A stretch of 64,000 nt of DNA, from NCBI RefSeq assembly GCF_025716875.1, contig NZ_JAOVZB010000001.1, forward strand, positions 186,001 to 250,000. Direction: 5' to 3'. Positions within the stretch are counted from its first letter, which is position 1; each line of letters starts with the position of its first letter. Both the position numbers and the translations under genes were made by a program. Source of the stretch: Marinomonas sargassi (GTDB lineage Bacteria; Pseudomonadota; Gammaproteobacteria; Pseudomonadales; Marinomonadaceae). Positions 52,783 through 64,000 of this stretch are shown here, piece by piece. The notes beneath the pieces were generated by a model that was not told the origin of the DNA, did no database searches, and saw nothing but the letters and a program-made list of their open reading frames with translations.

Positions 52783-54681
52783 TTAATCCACTATGGCTAA
52801 GTTGCCGTAGGTTTCTAACCATTGCTTACGATCACCTGCGCGCTTTTTCGATAACAGTTTATCAAGAAGTTCGTCCGTATCGGGTCTATCTTCCATAGTA
52901 AGCTGAATCAAGCGACGTGTATCTGGCGCCATAGTAGTTTCACGCAATTGAGACGGGTTCATCTCACCCAATCCTTTGAATCGCTGTACATTTGGTGTAC
53001 CACGTTTATTTTCTGCTGCCAGCTTATGCAAAGTGATGTCTTTTTCTTCATCATCCAGTGCGTAATAAACTTCCTTACCTAGGTCTATACGGTACAGAGG
53101 CGGCATAGCAACAAAGACATGGCCTTTGTTTACTAGAGCTGGGAAATGGCGAACAAACAAGGCACAGATGAGCGTAGAAATGTGCAGACCATCCGAGTCA
53201 GCATCGGCAAGAATACAAATTTTACCGTAGCGAAGGCCGCTTAATTCTTCATCATTAGGATCCACACCAATGGCAACGGAAATATCATGAATTTCCTGTG
53301 AGCCCAGCACTTGGCTAGAATCAACTTCCCAAGAGTTTAGTATTTTCCCTCGTAGCGGCAAAATTGCTTGGAAGTCTTTCTCACGGGCTTGCTTAGCAGA
53401 GCCACCCGCCGAATCACCCTCTACTAGGAAAAGCTCACTTCGTGCTGAGTCTTGACCAGAACAGTCGGCTAATTTACCCGGTAATGCAGGGCCTTGAGTG
53501 ACTTTTTTACGGACAACCTGTTTGCTAGCTTTTAAACGCTTTTGAGCGCTAGAAATGACAATTTCAACAATTTTATTCGCATCTTCCACATGCTTATTAA
53601 GCCATAAGCTGAATGCATCTTTTGCTGTTGCCGAAATAAAGGCCACAATTTGGCGAGACGACAAACGCTCCTTGGTTTGTCCTGAGAACTGAGGTTCTTG
53701 TAGTTTAGCAGACAGCACATAACTACAACGATCCCAAACATCTTCCGCCGTTAATTTAATGCCACGGGGCAATAAGTTATGGAAGTCACAGAACTCACGA
53801 ATCGCTTCTAATAGACCTGTTCTTAGGCCATTTACGTGAGTACCGCCCTGTGCTGTTGGGATCAAGTTCACATAGCTTTCTGTGACCAATTCACCACCAT
53901 CTGGCAGCCATTGCACAGCCCAATCCACACCTTGAGTAGTTTCTGTTAAGCCACCAACAAAAGGTTGCTCAGGTAATAAAGTAAAGCCAGAGTTCGCTTG
54001 GGCGAGATAATCTTTTAATCCATCTTGGAAGAACCATTCTTCTCGAACTTCTTCCGCGCCACTTTGGTCGATAAATATAACTTGTAAACCAGAACACAAT
54101 ACAGCTTTGGCTTTAAGAAGATGCTTCAAACGAGACAAGGAAAATTTAGGGCTATCAAAGTAAGAAGGGTCTGCGGAGAACTTCACTTTAGTACCGGTAT
54201 TTTTCTTACCTACCGTACCAATTTCTTCTAACTCTGAGACTTTTAAGCCATCGGCAAAACCAATGTGGTATTGGGTGCCATTACGCTTAACCCATACTTC
54301 CAGAGAGGTAGATAAGGCATTTACTACTGATACCCCTACCCCGTGCAAACCACCTGAGAATTGGTAGTTATCACCAGAGAACTTACCACCAGCGTGTAGT
54401 TTCGTCAGGATCAGCTCGACACCTGAAACCCCTTCCTCTGGGTGAATGTCTACCGGCATGCCTCGGCCGTTATCTTCCACACTCAAAGAGCCATCTTTAT
54501 ACAAAACCACTTCAATACGATCAGCGTGCTTTGCCAACGCCTCATCAACTGAGTTATCGATAACTTCTTGTGCTAGGTGGTTTGGGCGAGTGGTATCCGT
54601 GTACATTCCCGGACGTTTTTTGACAGGGTCTAAGCCGCTCAGAACTTCTATCGATCCAGCGTTATATTCTTTTGCAGACAT
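52783..54681 (-). CDS. parE: DNA topoisomerase IV subunit B
   Basis: 632 residues from the ATG at 54681 (MSAKEYNAGSIEVLSGLDPV), matching the E. coli start and length (630); an upstream in-frame ATG at 54717 adds 12 residues of unlikely origin. The GHKL ATPase domain has EVIDNSVDEALAKHADRIEV and GGLHGVGVSVVNALS; the TOPRIM domain has LVEGDSAGGSAKQ and CILADADSDGLHI. With ParC, which is not in the window, it decatenates daughter chromosomes. It is the last gene of a nudF-yqiB-yqiA-parE cluster like that of E. coli. Confidence 0.97.
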   Translation of the reverse strand: MSAKEYNAGSIEVLSGLDPVKKRPGMYTDTTRPNHLAQEVIDNSVDEALAKHADRIEVVLYKDGSLSVEDNGRGMPVDIHPEEGVSGVELILTKLHAGGKFSGDNYQFSGGLHGVGVSVVNALSTSLEVWVKRNGTQYHIGFADGLKVSELEEIGTVGKKNTGTKVKFSADPSYFDSPKFSLSRLKHLLKAKAVLCSGLQVIFIDQSGAEEVREEWFFQDGLKDYLAQANSGFTLLPEQPFVGGLTETTQGVDWAVQWLPDGGELVTESYVNLIPTAQGGTHVNGLRTGLLEAIREFCDFHNLLPRGIKLTAEDVWDRCSYVLSAKLQEPQFSGQTKERLSSRQIVAFISATAKDAFSLWLNKHVEDANKIVEIVISSAQKRLKASKQVVRKKVTQGPALPGKLADCSGQDSARSELFLVEGDSAGGSAKQAREKDFQAILPLRGKILNSWEVDSSQVLGSQEIHDISVAIGVDPNDEELSGLRYGKICILADADSDGLHISTLICALFVRHFPALVNKGHVFVAMPPLYRIDLGKEVYYALDDEEKDITLHKLAAENKRGTPNVQRFKGLGEMNPSQLRETTMAPDTRRLIQLTMEDRPDTDELLDKLLSKKRAGDRKQWLETYGNLAIVD

Positions 54682-54826
54682 GGGTATGTGTTCTTCCAAT
54701 TTGGTGTTGCTGCGCATAACAATCCATTAAAGACAAATACTCTGAAATGGCGCAACATAAGCTATAAACAGAATGAGTTAGAGTCTATCACTGGTTTACT
54801 AAGTGTGAAATAGGTTAAGGAGGTAA

Positions 54827-55408
54827 CTAGTTATCAGCGATGCCTGCGAATACAAGTATCTCATTCAGGTATTGATCGAATCCTTCAAAGCGATGATTTC
54901 CGCCTTTTTCATGGGTTAACTTATGAGGTTGTGGGTACGCCTTTAGTGCCGCTCGGTAATCCAACACTTCGTCCCCCTCTTGTACCATCAACCAATATAA
55001 AGACTCGGTAGGTTGCTTTACGACTAGCGACTCTAATTCCAACATATGAGCCTGTGTTAGCTCATATTCTTCATCCGTATAAGGGTTTAATTGTTTACCA
55101 AGGTGATTTTGTAACAGGATTGGTGCCTCTACTGCTGGGTTTATCAGTATGGCTTTAAGTTGATATTTTTCTGCGAGATAAGAAGCATAGAAGCCACCCA
55201 ATGAGCTTCCGATAAGCGTGACACCTTTTGAAAGGTTATCTTGAATAATATCTTCTAATTGTTTGATGGCGACTGAAGGCTGCCATGATAAGCGAGGCGA
55301 TAATACGGTTCGTTCCTTATTTAGCTCTGACACCGTTTCGATTAAAAGTTGGGCTTTATAAGAACTCTCTGAGCTATTAAATCCGTGTATATATAAAAGT
55401 ACTGGCAC
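54827..55408 (-). CDS. yqiA: YqiA-like alpha/beta-fold esterase
   Basis: 193 residues. It begins at GTG with MPVLLYIHGFNSSESSYK, the YqiA N-terminus. The nucleophile elbow is LIGSSLGGFYASYLAEKY (Ser in GxSxGG), the acid is the Asp in VQEGDEVLDYRAA, and the histidine is in KGGNHRFEGF. E. coli YqiA hydrolyses palmitoyl-CoA and short esters. It lies upstream of parE and 16 bases downstream of yqiB, as in E. coli except that cpdA is missing between them. Confidence 0.9.
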   Translation of the reverse strand: MPVLLYIHGFNSSESSYKAQLLIETVSELNKERTVLSPRLSWQPSVAIKQLEDIIQDNLSKGVTLIGSSLGGFYASYLAEKYQLKAILINPAVEAPILLQNHLGKQLNPYTDEEYELTQAHMLELESLVVKQPTESLYWLMVQEGDEVLDYRAALKAYPQPHKLTHEKGGNHRFEGFDQYLNEILVFAGIADN

Positions 55409-55424
55409 AGGTTATCTCACTGTT

Positions 55425-55892
55425 TTAAGCAAATTGAAAAGGAGGAGTATCGCTAAGTCTATGCCCATGTTTTAAGCACAGCTCTAATAAATCTGCGAGC
55501 TGTTGATTGAGGCGAAACTTCTCATCACGGTGCAACATGGCATCATTTGGGTAAGGGTAAGACCCACTATATTGTCTATGACCATCGGTTATCTCAGCCA
55601 GTTTTACGTCATGATATAAGCGTATTGTCATAGAGAGTGTGGTTGTAAATAGCAGTTCTTTTTCTGTTTCTGGGCCAAATTCCAAATGCAACTCCGAGGT
55701 AAAGCGGCTTACCTCACCTTGAGTCAAAGATAAACGGCTTTCTTGATCACCCGCACTATGCACAGAAAAATGCCAGACTGTTTGATTCTCTTGTCCACGC
55801 ATCAGCTTACCAAGGCGACGATAATTAAGCTCACCTAGCATTTGTAAACTGACTAAATCTGGAACATAGTTCTTGGAACTCTTTTGCGTCAT
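55425..55892 (-). CDS. yqiB: DUF1249-family protein (YqiB-like)
   Basis: 155 residues. YVPDLVSLQMLGELNYRRLG and LMRGQ are the conserved opening of DUF1249, followed by VKLAEITDGHRQYSGSYPYP and FRLNQQLADLLELCLKHGHR near the end. Its function is unknown; the family is linked to cyclic AMP phosphodiesterase and parE clusters. It is 16 bases upstream of yqiA and 233 bases downstream of nudF; that gap holds only AT-rich sequence with a short imperfect repeat (gaaagcacg/gaaagtacg). Confidence 0.88.
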   Translation of the reverse strand: MTQKSSKNYVPDLVSLQMLGELNYRRLGKLMRGQENQTVWHFSVHSAGDQESRLSLTQGEVSRFTSELHLEFGPETEKELLFTTTLSMTIRLYHDVKLAEITDGHRQYSGSYPYPNDAMLHRDEKFRLNQQLADLLELCLKHGHRLSDTPPFQFA

Positions 55893-56125
55893 ATCGGCCT
55901 TTTGAAAATACGAATAGTAAAATGCAGCCTCCTGCTGATTGCTATTCTTTAATTAAAGATGACTCTTCTCTGAGTATCCTTTTTTTTGAAAGCACGTAGT
56001 TTTGAAAGTACGCTGTTTTAGGAAATAGTTTTTTAGAAACTTAACGGTTTGATTGTTGTTTTTATTAGGTGGGATTTTTACTTAGCAACCTCTTTATATA
56101 AAACTTCCACCTTGCCATTATAGAC

Positions 56126-56743
56126 CTAATAACCCCAAGCTTTCTTTAAATCCCCTTTATTTAACTCAAACCACTGCAATCCCATAATAGTACTGGCATT
56201 GTTTATATCCTGCTTAAGTAGCTGCTTTATCTCACTGACATCATAGAGGTGCAGCTTGATGTCCTCATTCTCTTGGTCCAATCCATACGTCTGATTCAAG
56301 TTAACAGCACTGGAATCAAATTCACCAGCATACATTCTCAACCGTTCAACCAAACCACCCGGTGAGGGTAAAAATTTAAACATGTAAGCAAGACGTTTGA
56401 CTTCTACACCCGCTTCTTCGAATGATTCACGACGTGCAACCTCCTCGTCACTTTCACCTTCTTCGACCATACCTGCGACCAACTCCAGCAACCAAGGGGA
56501 ATCATCCTTATAAACTGCAGGGCGGAATTGCTCAATTAGCAGGATTTTATCTCGCTCGGGGTCAAATAGTAGTACGCATACCGCATCATCACGAACCATC
56601 ATTTCCCTCGTCATGATGTTACTCCACTCGCCATTAAACTTTCGATGCTTAAGTGTACGTTTGCGCATTTGAAAAAAGCCTTTATACAGGGTTTCTTCTT
56701 CTATCGTTTCTACATCCTGTTGGCTGTAAGTCGGTTTAAACAT
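56126..56743 (-). CDS. nudF: ADP-ribose pyrophosphatase NudF
   Basis: 205 residues, normal for NudF. The Nudix box GMVEEGESDEEVARRESFEEAGVEV fits G-x5-E-x7-REUxEE; here the core reads RRESFEEAGV. The N-terminal WSNIMTREMMVRDDAVCVL and FLPSPGGLVERLRMYAGEF are ADP-ribose pyrophosphatase features. It cleaves ADP-ribose to AMP and ribose-5-phosphate, clearing a reactive NAD breakdown product. It is the first gene of the parE cluster. Confidence 0.93.
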   Translation of the reverse strand: MFKPTYSQQDVETIEEETLYKGFFQMRKRTLKHRKFNGEWSNIMTREMMVRDDAVCVLLFDPERDKILLIEQFRPAVYKDDSPWLLELVAGMVEEGESDEEVARRESFEEAGVEVKRLAYMFKFLPSPGGLVERLRMYAGEFDSSAVNLNQTYGLDQENEDIKLHLYDVSEIKQLLKQDINNASTIMGLQWFELNKGDLKKAWGY

Positions 56744-56848
56744 GCTACAAATTCCTTGAAATCAGGCTATTTTCAGATAGTAAGTTTGATATGATCCATC
56801 TATTGTATGCAGTTTTGCACACATTGATATGGCGTAGGAGAATAATAT

Positions 56849-57415
56849 ATGGAAGAGATACGCTGCTCTTGGTGTTTAAGTTCCCCTGAGTACATTGATT
56901 ACCATGATAATGAATGGGGAATACCAGTTTATGATGACGTTTCCTTGTTCGAGTGTATGACTCTCGAAAGTGCCCAATCCGGTTTAAGCTGGATTACCAT
57001 TTTGCGAAAACGAGAAGGCTACCGCACTGCTTTTTATCAGTTTGATCCAGTCAAAGTGGCAAGCATGACAGAACAGGATGTTGAAAGGTTATTACAAGAT
57101 GAAGGTATTGTGCGCCATCGAGGTAAAATCGAAGCCACCATTAATAATGCAAAAGTCTTTTTAAAGATTGCCGATGAATTCGGGTCTTTTAGTCAGTACT
57201 TTTGGGCTTTTAGTGACAATAAAGTCATAGATAATCAAGTAAAGGAGCTTGCTGATGTGCCTGCGGTTACTGATTTATCAAAGCACATTGCGAAAGAATT
57301 TAAAAAGCGTGGGGTTAAGTTTTTAGGCCCCACGACTTGCTATGCTTTTATGCAAGCGACAGGCATGGTGAACGATCATATTGCAGACTGTATCGCTCGT
57401 AAAAGAACAGAGTGA
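56849..57415 (+). CDS. tag: DNA-3-methyladenine glycosylase I
   Basis: 188 residues, the normal length. It removes 3-methyladenine from alkylated DNA. The zinc-snap ligands are present: Cys6 in RCSWC, His19 in YHDNEWG and the C-terminal His and Cys in NDHIADC. The catalytic/base-pocket region is FECMTLESAQSGLSWITIL, and the helix-hairpin-helix DNA-binding element covers about residues 120-165. It stands alone, divergent from nudF. Confidence 0.95.
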   Translation: MEEIRCSWCLSSPEYIDYHDNEWGIPVYDDVSLFECMTLESAQSGLSWITILRKREGYRTAFYQFDPVKVASMTEQDVERLLQDEGIVRHRGKIEATINNAKVFLKIADEFGSFSQYFWAFSDNKVIDNQVKELADVPAVTDLSKHIAKEFKKRGVKFLGPTTCYAFMQATGMVNDHIADCIARKRTE

Positions 57416-57534
57416 GCGTTGCCCATAAACTTACATATAGAACAAGCAGATCCTTGTTTTTGTTAATGTTTCAGCGAAGCAGCCGATATAACTAGATAGT
57501 CTTTTAATCATTTCATTTTTGGGTTTGGTATTAA

Positions 57535-59700
<2,166 letters not shown>

Positions 59701-59704
<4 letters not shown>

Positions 59705-60426
59705 GTACGGCACCTGTAAAGCAAAACCCACGAAGAGTGGCTGTTATTCCCGCTAGAGGTGGATCCCAACGAATTCCACGCAAAAATATCCGCCTGTTAA
59801 ATGGCAAACCCTTAATTGCTTACTCCATTGAAACAGCTATTCAATCAGAACTATTTGATCGTGTTGTTGTTTCTACGGATGACGCAGAAATTTCCGAAAT
59901 AGCACAAAGCTTTGGTGCTGAGGTGCCATTTTTGCGCCCTAAAGCTCTCTCTGACCATATGACTGGCACCACTCCTGTTATGCAGCATGCCTTACAAGAG
60001 CTCATTGCTGCAGGTGATAGACCAGATGAGGCTTGCCTAATATATGCAACATGCCCATTACTAACAGCACAAGATTTATCAAAAGGTTTAGAAATACTCC
60101 CATCCGCAAGTTTTTGCTTTTCGGCCACTAGCTTCGATTTCCCTATTCAAAGGGCATTACACATAACAGCCGAGGGGAAACTGGCTCCTATGTTTCCTGA
60201 ATCCATAAACCAACGATCTCAAGATTTAACGGAAGCTATTCACGATGCAGGTCAGTTTTATTGGGCTAGTACCAAGAATTGGTTAGAAGATGGGGTTATC
60301 TTTGGCGAAAAAGCTAAGCCAATTATGTTGCCAAGGCATAGAATTCAAGACTTAGATACAGAAGAAGACTGGCTACGTTTAACGCAAATCATGCTACTAA
60401 AACAAGCGTCAGAGTTCACCATTTAG
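59701..60426 (+). CDS. pseF: Pseudaminic acid cytidylyltransferase PseF
   Basis: 241 residues starting with GTG that overlaps the pseC stop. The nucleotidyltransferase motif is VAVIPARGGSQRIPRKNIRL, followed by VVVSTDDAEISEIAQSFGAE and LIYATCPLL. It activates pseudaminic acid with CTP, the last step of the pathway. The short length and close genetic link with PseB/PseC support PseF over NeuA/CMP-Neu5Ac synthetase. It ends 9 bases before the convergent pseG. Confidence 0.93.
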
Positions 60427-60435
60427 GTTACTTAT

Positions 60436-61431
60436 CTAACTAGGCTCAGTAGATTTCACTACATAGTCATGTATGATTTGAGCAACGCGATTCGCTCCAT
60501 TTCCGTCCACCAAATTTCGTGCAATATAGCGAGCACGCTCTTGCCACGACTTATCAGACCACATGTCATGACATAGCGTCATAAGCACCTTTAATTGCTC
60601 TGAATCGCCCTGCTCTTCTAACAAATCAAAGCGAACAGCTTTACACCAATCCAAAGGAACATGCTGCTCTAGCGAACGTGTTTGATTATCCGCTACTTGC
60701 GCAAATAAGGTTGGGACACCACAACAAGCCAATTCAAACAAGGTTCCCCCTGCTGCTGAGATCGCCATTTTCGCTTGCTTCATTAATGGCGTAACATCAT
60801 CAATCCCTTGCTCAAAAGCAATACCTTGGTCGTGACAAAAGTCGATAACCGCGTCCGCACCTTTCGCGTTACTTCCCACCAAAACCAATATATCTTTTGA
60901 TTCAAAATCAGCTTTTATTAACGACTTTATAATAGGTAGGGTTAAGCAAAGAGGGTCTGTTCCTCCTAGCGCCACCAGCAATTTATCGCGTTGCAATGAC
61001 GTATCTAATGTCAGCTCAGAGAAGGTTGGGCGCAAGAGTGCGTAATGACTGCCTAATAAAGGGAACTCGACACTGGGCGGATAATGCTCTTTTAACGGGT
61101 TAAGTAGCCAACGAGATGAGAATTCACCCCTATCATTCATATCATCTAAAACGAGTAGATTAGGCTGATGCTTATATAAAAGAGTAATAGCGTCTGCTTG
61201 GTAGCCATAATGATCCAAGATCACCAAATCGGCTTGTTCTGCTAAAACGAGCAGTTCTTGCTCAGAATAAATGAGAATATCTTCAGATGAAGCAAAGCTA
61301 CGGTGATCGTGATGTACAACGAACTGACAGTGCCAACAGAGGCTTTGTAAAGCGGATATTAATGCTTGGCAACGCACTCTATGCCCCATACCAATGCTTA
61401 CAGACGCATCGGCTCGGACAAGCGCTCTCAT
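60436..61431 (-). CDS. pseG: UDP-sugar hydrolase PseG
   Basis: 331 residues from the ATG at 61431, which overlaps the pseI stop by 4 bases (ATGA); the frame is open 15 bases further upstream. The MurG-like fold starts MRALVRADASVSIGMGHRVR, with GMGHxxR the nucleotide-sugar motif. Later blocks are VALGGTDPL and AISAAGGTLFELACCGVPTL. It releases UDP from the 2,4-diacetamido sugar. PseG in some organisms carries a PseH acetyltransferase domain at the C-terminus; at this length it does not. Confidence 0.93.
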   Translation of the reverse strand: MRALVRADASVSIGMGHRVRCQALISALQSLCWHCQFVVHHDHRSFASSEDILIYSEQELLVLAEQADLVILDHYGYQADAITLLYKHQPNLLVLDDMNDRGEFSSRWLLNPLKEHYPPSVEFPLLGSHYALLRPTFSELTLDTSLQRDKLLVALGGTDPLCLTLPIIKSLIKADFESKDILVLVGSNAKGADAVIDFCHDQGIAFEQGIDDVTPLMKQAKMAISAAGGTLFELACCGVPTLFAQVADNQTRSLEQHVPLDWCKAVRFDLLEEQGDSEQLKVLMTLCHDMWSDKSWQERARYIARNLVDGNGANRVAQIIHDYVVKSTEPS

Positions 61432-62447
61432 GCCATCATATCCCAAGTAAGGGGCTGGCCTTTCTTAGCATCCGCTTTGAGTGTTTTGCCTAATACATCC
61501 GGCCAATGCTTTGGTTCTAGACCGTATGAAGGACGAATGATTTGTAAGTGCTGTTCAGATAAAACAGTTCCTGCATCTAAATCAGCTGCTACATAAATAG
61601 AGCGTCTATATTTTTTCGATGCTTGCTCAGAATCGGAGCCGCCATAAGTGACCGCTCCTAAAGAAGCTTTTGCAGCACGACACGCTGAAACAAGATCAGC
61701 CATTTCATCTGGCTCCATTGAGAACGCAGAATCAACGCCACCAGCACTTCGATCCAAGACAAAATGTTTCTCTATTACCGTAGCACCCAGTGCGGTTGCT
61801 GCAACAGCTGCGGCTAACCCTTGAGTATGATCAGACAAACCTACGGAACACCCCGTGAAGCCAGCTAAATCGTTCATAGTGACTAAGTTAGTGTCTTCAA
61901 TTTTTGCCGGGTAAGTACTGGTACACTTCAATAAGATCAGTGGGTTATCGCCGATACCTCTCACTGCCGCTATTGCTTCTTGTATTTCTTTTTTAGAAGC
62001 CATACCTGTCGACATAATCATAGGCTTTCCGGTTCTGGCAACCGCTTGGATCAAGGGAATATCTGTCAGTTCAAAAGAAGCAATTTTATAGAGGGGTACA
62101 TCAAGCGTTTCTAGAAAGTCGACCGCGCTTAAATCAAAAGGCGAACTAAAAGCAACTAAACCAAGAGAGTTTGCCAACTCAAAGAGAGGCTGATGCCATT
62201 CCCAAGGGGTGGATGCTTTGGCATATAGATCGTATAAATTATTACCACGCCACAAACTATTCTCTTCCGATACCATAAATTCCCCATGACGAATATCTAA
62301 GGTCATGGTTTCTGGTTTATAGGTTTGTAGCTTTATTGCGTCTACACCTGCTTTAGCAGCTGCATGAATCATAGACTTAGCTAATTCAAAATCCTGATCG
62401 TGATTACCTGATAATTCAGCAATAATAAAAGGGGTATTTTGGAACAT
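61428..62447 (-). CDS. pseI: Pseudaminic acid synthase PseI
   Basis: 339 residues. It condenses the altrose derivative with PEP to give pseudaminic acid. The NeuB domain opens FIIAELSGNHDQDFELAKSM and contains AIKLQTYKPETMTLD, LYKIASFELTD and VGLSDHTQG. The C-terminal SAF antifreeze-like domain (RSIYVAADLDAGTVLSEQHL) completes the usual architecture. It overlaps pseG by 4 bases and follows the Maf gene by 2 bases, forming one operon on the minus strand. Confidence 0.95.
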   Translation of the reverse strand: MFQNTPFIIAELSGNHDQDFELAKSMIHAAAKAGVDAIKLQTYKPETMTLDIRHGEFMVSEENSLWRGNNLYDLYAKASTPWEWHQPLFELANSLGLVAFSSPFDLSAVDFLETLDVPLYKIASFELTDIPLIQAVARTGKPMIMSTGMASKKEIQEAIAAVRGIGDNPLILLKCTSTYPAKIEDTNLVTMNDLAGFTGCSVGLSDHTQGLAAAVAATALGATVIEKHFVLDRSAGGVDSAFSMEPDEMADLVSACRAAKASLGAVTYGGSDSEQASKKYRRSIYVAADLDAGTVLSEQHLQIIRPSYGLEPKHWPDVLGKTLKADAKKGQPLTWDMMA

Positions 62448-62449
62448 AA

Positions 62450-64000
62450 TTATCCGTTGTAGTAGGTCACTAGGTGATCATTACCTTCATCTACAAACTC
62501 AGAGGCTTGCTTCAGCATACTTGGCATTTCTTCAAGGAACTCACACCAAGGCTCAAAGAGATAGCGTGCTCGTTTTACAACCTCTTTTTCATCTTGATAC
62601 TGGAATAAAAATTGAACAATTAAGAAAGCAGAGTAAGTAAAAGAGCCAATGAGGAGCTCGTATATATGACGGTGCACTGTCGCTTTTAAAAAATATATAT
62701 GACGGTGATGTGACCAAAGTAAGTCGCAAACCTGACTTCGAGTGACAATACTATCATCCCACCCTTGCTGGAGACGCTTGCTCACTTTAATGAAATCTTC
62801 CACGGAAATCAGCACTTCTGCAGACTGATTAACCAAGGTTTCAGGTGCTTCAGTAAAAAAAGCAGCTTCTAAGATATCGATTACTTTTGCGTGATCTATC
62901 TTAGGGTCTAAGATCAAGACATCTTCTAGTGGTAGTGGTGTAACCCCTTCGATTTTAGCCCCGTCGGATAAATTAAAGCTGGCGAAGTTTCGTCTTTGGT
63001 TTAACTGTCGAGTTAACGATTCCAATTGCACTCTCGAGGTGTCCATAATGCTAGTGGCATAGATGACTCCACCAAAGTTACCCTCTCGTTCAACTAATTT
63101 GGCATCTTGAAAGGTTTGAAAGCCAGACTCTTTACCATCCTTATAATAACCACTATGAACAGAGTGGTGGCTAGTTTTATCTTTGAAGCCATTATCAACA
63201 CCAAGATAATAAACATTATTAAAGCCAAAAAAGTGCACGTAAGATAGAGCTAAATTCGCCACAACAGGATTACAATAATTTAGTTGGACATATTCTTTCA
63301 TATCACCGTGCTGGCGAGCTTGTGAAAGCATCAAAGAAGTAATTGCTTCACCCGGCTTCATTGCCATACCAGAACGTTTAAAACAATCAAACAGACCTGG
63401 ATGCATAACATTCACGGACAGTCCCCAGATTTTATCTAGGTATTCTTGGTCTAAAAAAGAAAATTTATCGACGGTTTGTTTTAACCGCTCAATATCAACA
63501 TGTATATCTGGTGTGATACCAAGCTTTTTCAGGGTGTTAATCGTAGAACCGCAACATATTAGTAAAACTTGATCACGTACTTCTTTTATCAGCTCAATAC
63601 CTTGATCTAAAGAAGGGCCATTCCCTAAAATAAAAACAGGAATATTCGTTACCCATTTAGGCACAGCATCTCGACCTGTAAAGTGCGCCAACTTTGTTTT
63701 TGGTAAGGAAGATAATCCCTGTGCCACACCTATTAAAGCATCATCAAAGAATCCCCACCCCATAACCTGACGAGTATAATGCTTTTTAAAATAAGCAATT
63801 GCTTCATTATTTTCCGGACTAGAATAAGATGAGTACAAATAAGTTTCAGGCGCCATAAAATACCCATTCTCTTCGAGTTGAATGATGTATTTTTCTGTAA
63901 ATTCCTCAGCATTTGTCCCTAAGAAGAAATGAATCGTTCTACCATCTCTATTAAAAGTTGTAAGAATGTCTTCCCATTCAATTGCAAAGAGCGAGTAATA
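62450..64000 (-). CDS. Maf/DUF115-family motility accessory factor, C-terminal part (cut by window edge)
   Basis: The frame is open from the right edge (YYSLFAIEWEDILTTFNRD) through an internal ATG at 63856 to the stop, so the start lies outside the window and the gene is partial. The DUF115 signature is FILGNGPSLDQGIELIKE, followed by LLICCGSTINTLKKLGITPD and YLGVDNGFKDKTSHHSVHSG. Maf proteins transfer pseudaminic or legionaminic acid to flagellin in Campylobacter, Aeromonas and related bacteria. Its tight link to pseI and pseG says the sugar made here is destined for flagellin. The C-terminal 150 residues are helical and of unknown role. Confidence 0.92.
   Translation of the reverse strand, partial: YYSLFAIEWEDILTTFNRDGRTIHFFLGTNAEEFTEKYIIQLEENGYFMAPETYLYSSYSSPENNEAIAYFKKHYTRQVMGWGFFDDALIGVAQGLSSLPKTKLAHFTGRDAVPKWVTNIPVFILGNGPSLDQGIELIKEVRDQVLLICCGSTINTLKKLGITPDIHVDIERLKQTVDKFSFLDQEYLDKIWGLSVNVMHPGLFDCFKRSGMAMKPGEAITSLMLSQARQHGDMKEYVQLNYCNPVVANLALSYVHFFGFNNVYYLGVDNGFKDKTSHHSVHSGYYKDGKESGFQTFQDAKLVEREGNFGGVIYATSIMDTSRVQLESLTRQLNQRRNFASFNLSDGAKIEGVTPLPLEDVLILDPKIDHAKVIDILEAAFFTEAPETLVNQSAEVLISVEDFIKVSKRLQQGWDDSIVTRSQVCDLLWSHHRHIYFLKATVHRHIYELLIGSFTYSAFLIVQFLFQYQDEKEVVKRARYLFEPWCEFLEEMPSMLKQASEFVDEGNDHLVTYYNG

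Overview
The window looks like a chromosomal segment of a marine gammaproteobacterium of the Oceanospirillales type, most likely Marinomonas or a close relative. This is inferred from gene content and synteny: trmJ/suhB, nudF-yqiB-yqiA-parE, a FabY-type ketoacyl synthase, a type II secretion operon next to an alginate lyase, and a pseudaminic acid cluster. No database search was possible. Coding density is high and base composition is moderately AT-rich throughout. I see no rRNA, tRNA, insertion sequence, prophage or CRISPR array.

Layout. 1-7.4 kb holds housekeeping and export genes: a rhodanese cut by the left edge, tlyA, a MATE exporter, lon, upp, and a TetR regulator with a LysE-type exporter. 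7.43-7.86 kb is a gene-free stretch with a strong minus-strand promoter overlapped by a Fur-like site, several hairpins and an intrinsic terminator. I read it as a gene for an iron-responsive small RNA of about 205 nt. 7.9-20 kb holds a diguanylate cyclase, a Bax-like glucosaminidase, fabY, a small membrane protein, an RmlD-like reductase, tatD, pckA, gnd, trmJ and suhB. The SuhB copy has lost most of its inositol-phosphatase metal ligands.

20.3-31.7 kb is a complete type II secretion operon (gspC-M plus the prepilin peptidase gspO), preceded by a small outer-membrane-type protein. It is followed at once by a secreted PL7 alginate lyase with its own strong promoter, a probable cargo of the machine. 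32.8-43.1 kb holds a Gfo/Idh/MocA oxidoreductase with a histidine-rich tail, a PatB/MalY C-S lyase, a polyamine-type binding protein, the divergent argO/argP pair, galU, an AEC transporter, a siderophore-interacting reductase, and a divergent AraC/MFS pair.

43.2-50.5 kb is an iron-siderophore uptake locus: an ABC importer (ATPase, two permeases, binding protein), a PchR-like AraC regulator and a TonB-dependent receptor, with Fur-like sites upstream. Together with the siderophore-interacting protein at 40.1 kb and the Fur-like sites at 7.5 and 7.75 kb, this suggests a spread-out iron regulon. 50.8-57.4 kb returns to housekeeping genes: aromatic/aspartate aminotransferase, a YecA-like protein, parE, yqiA, yqiB, nudF and tag. 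57.5-64 kb is a pseudaminic acid locus (pseB-C-F on plus, pseI-G on minus, convergent) with a Maf/DUF115 protein cut by the right edge. It probably belongs to a flagellin glycosylation region that continues beyond the window.
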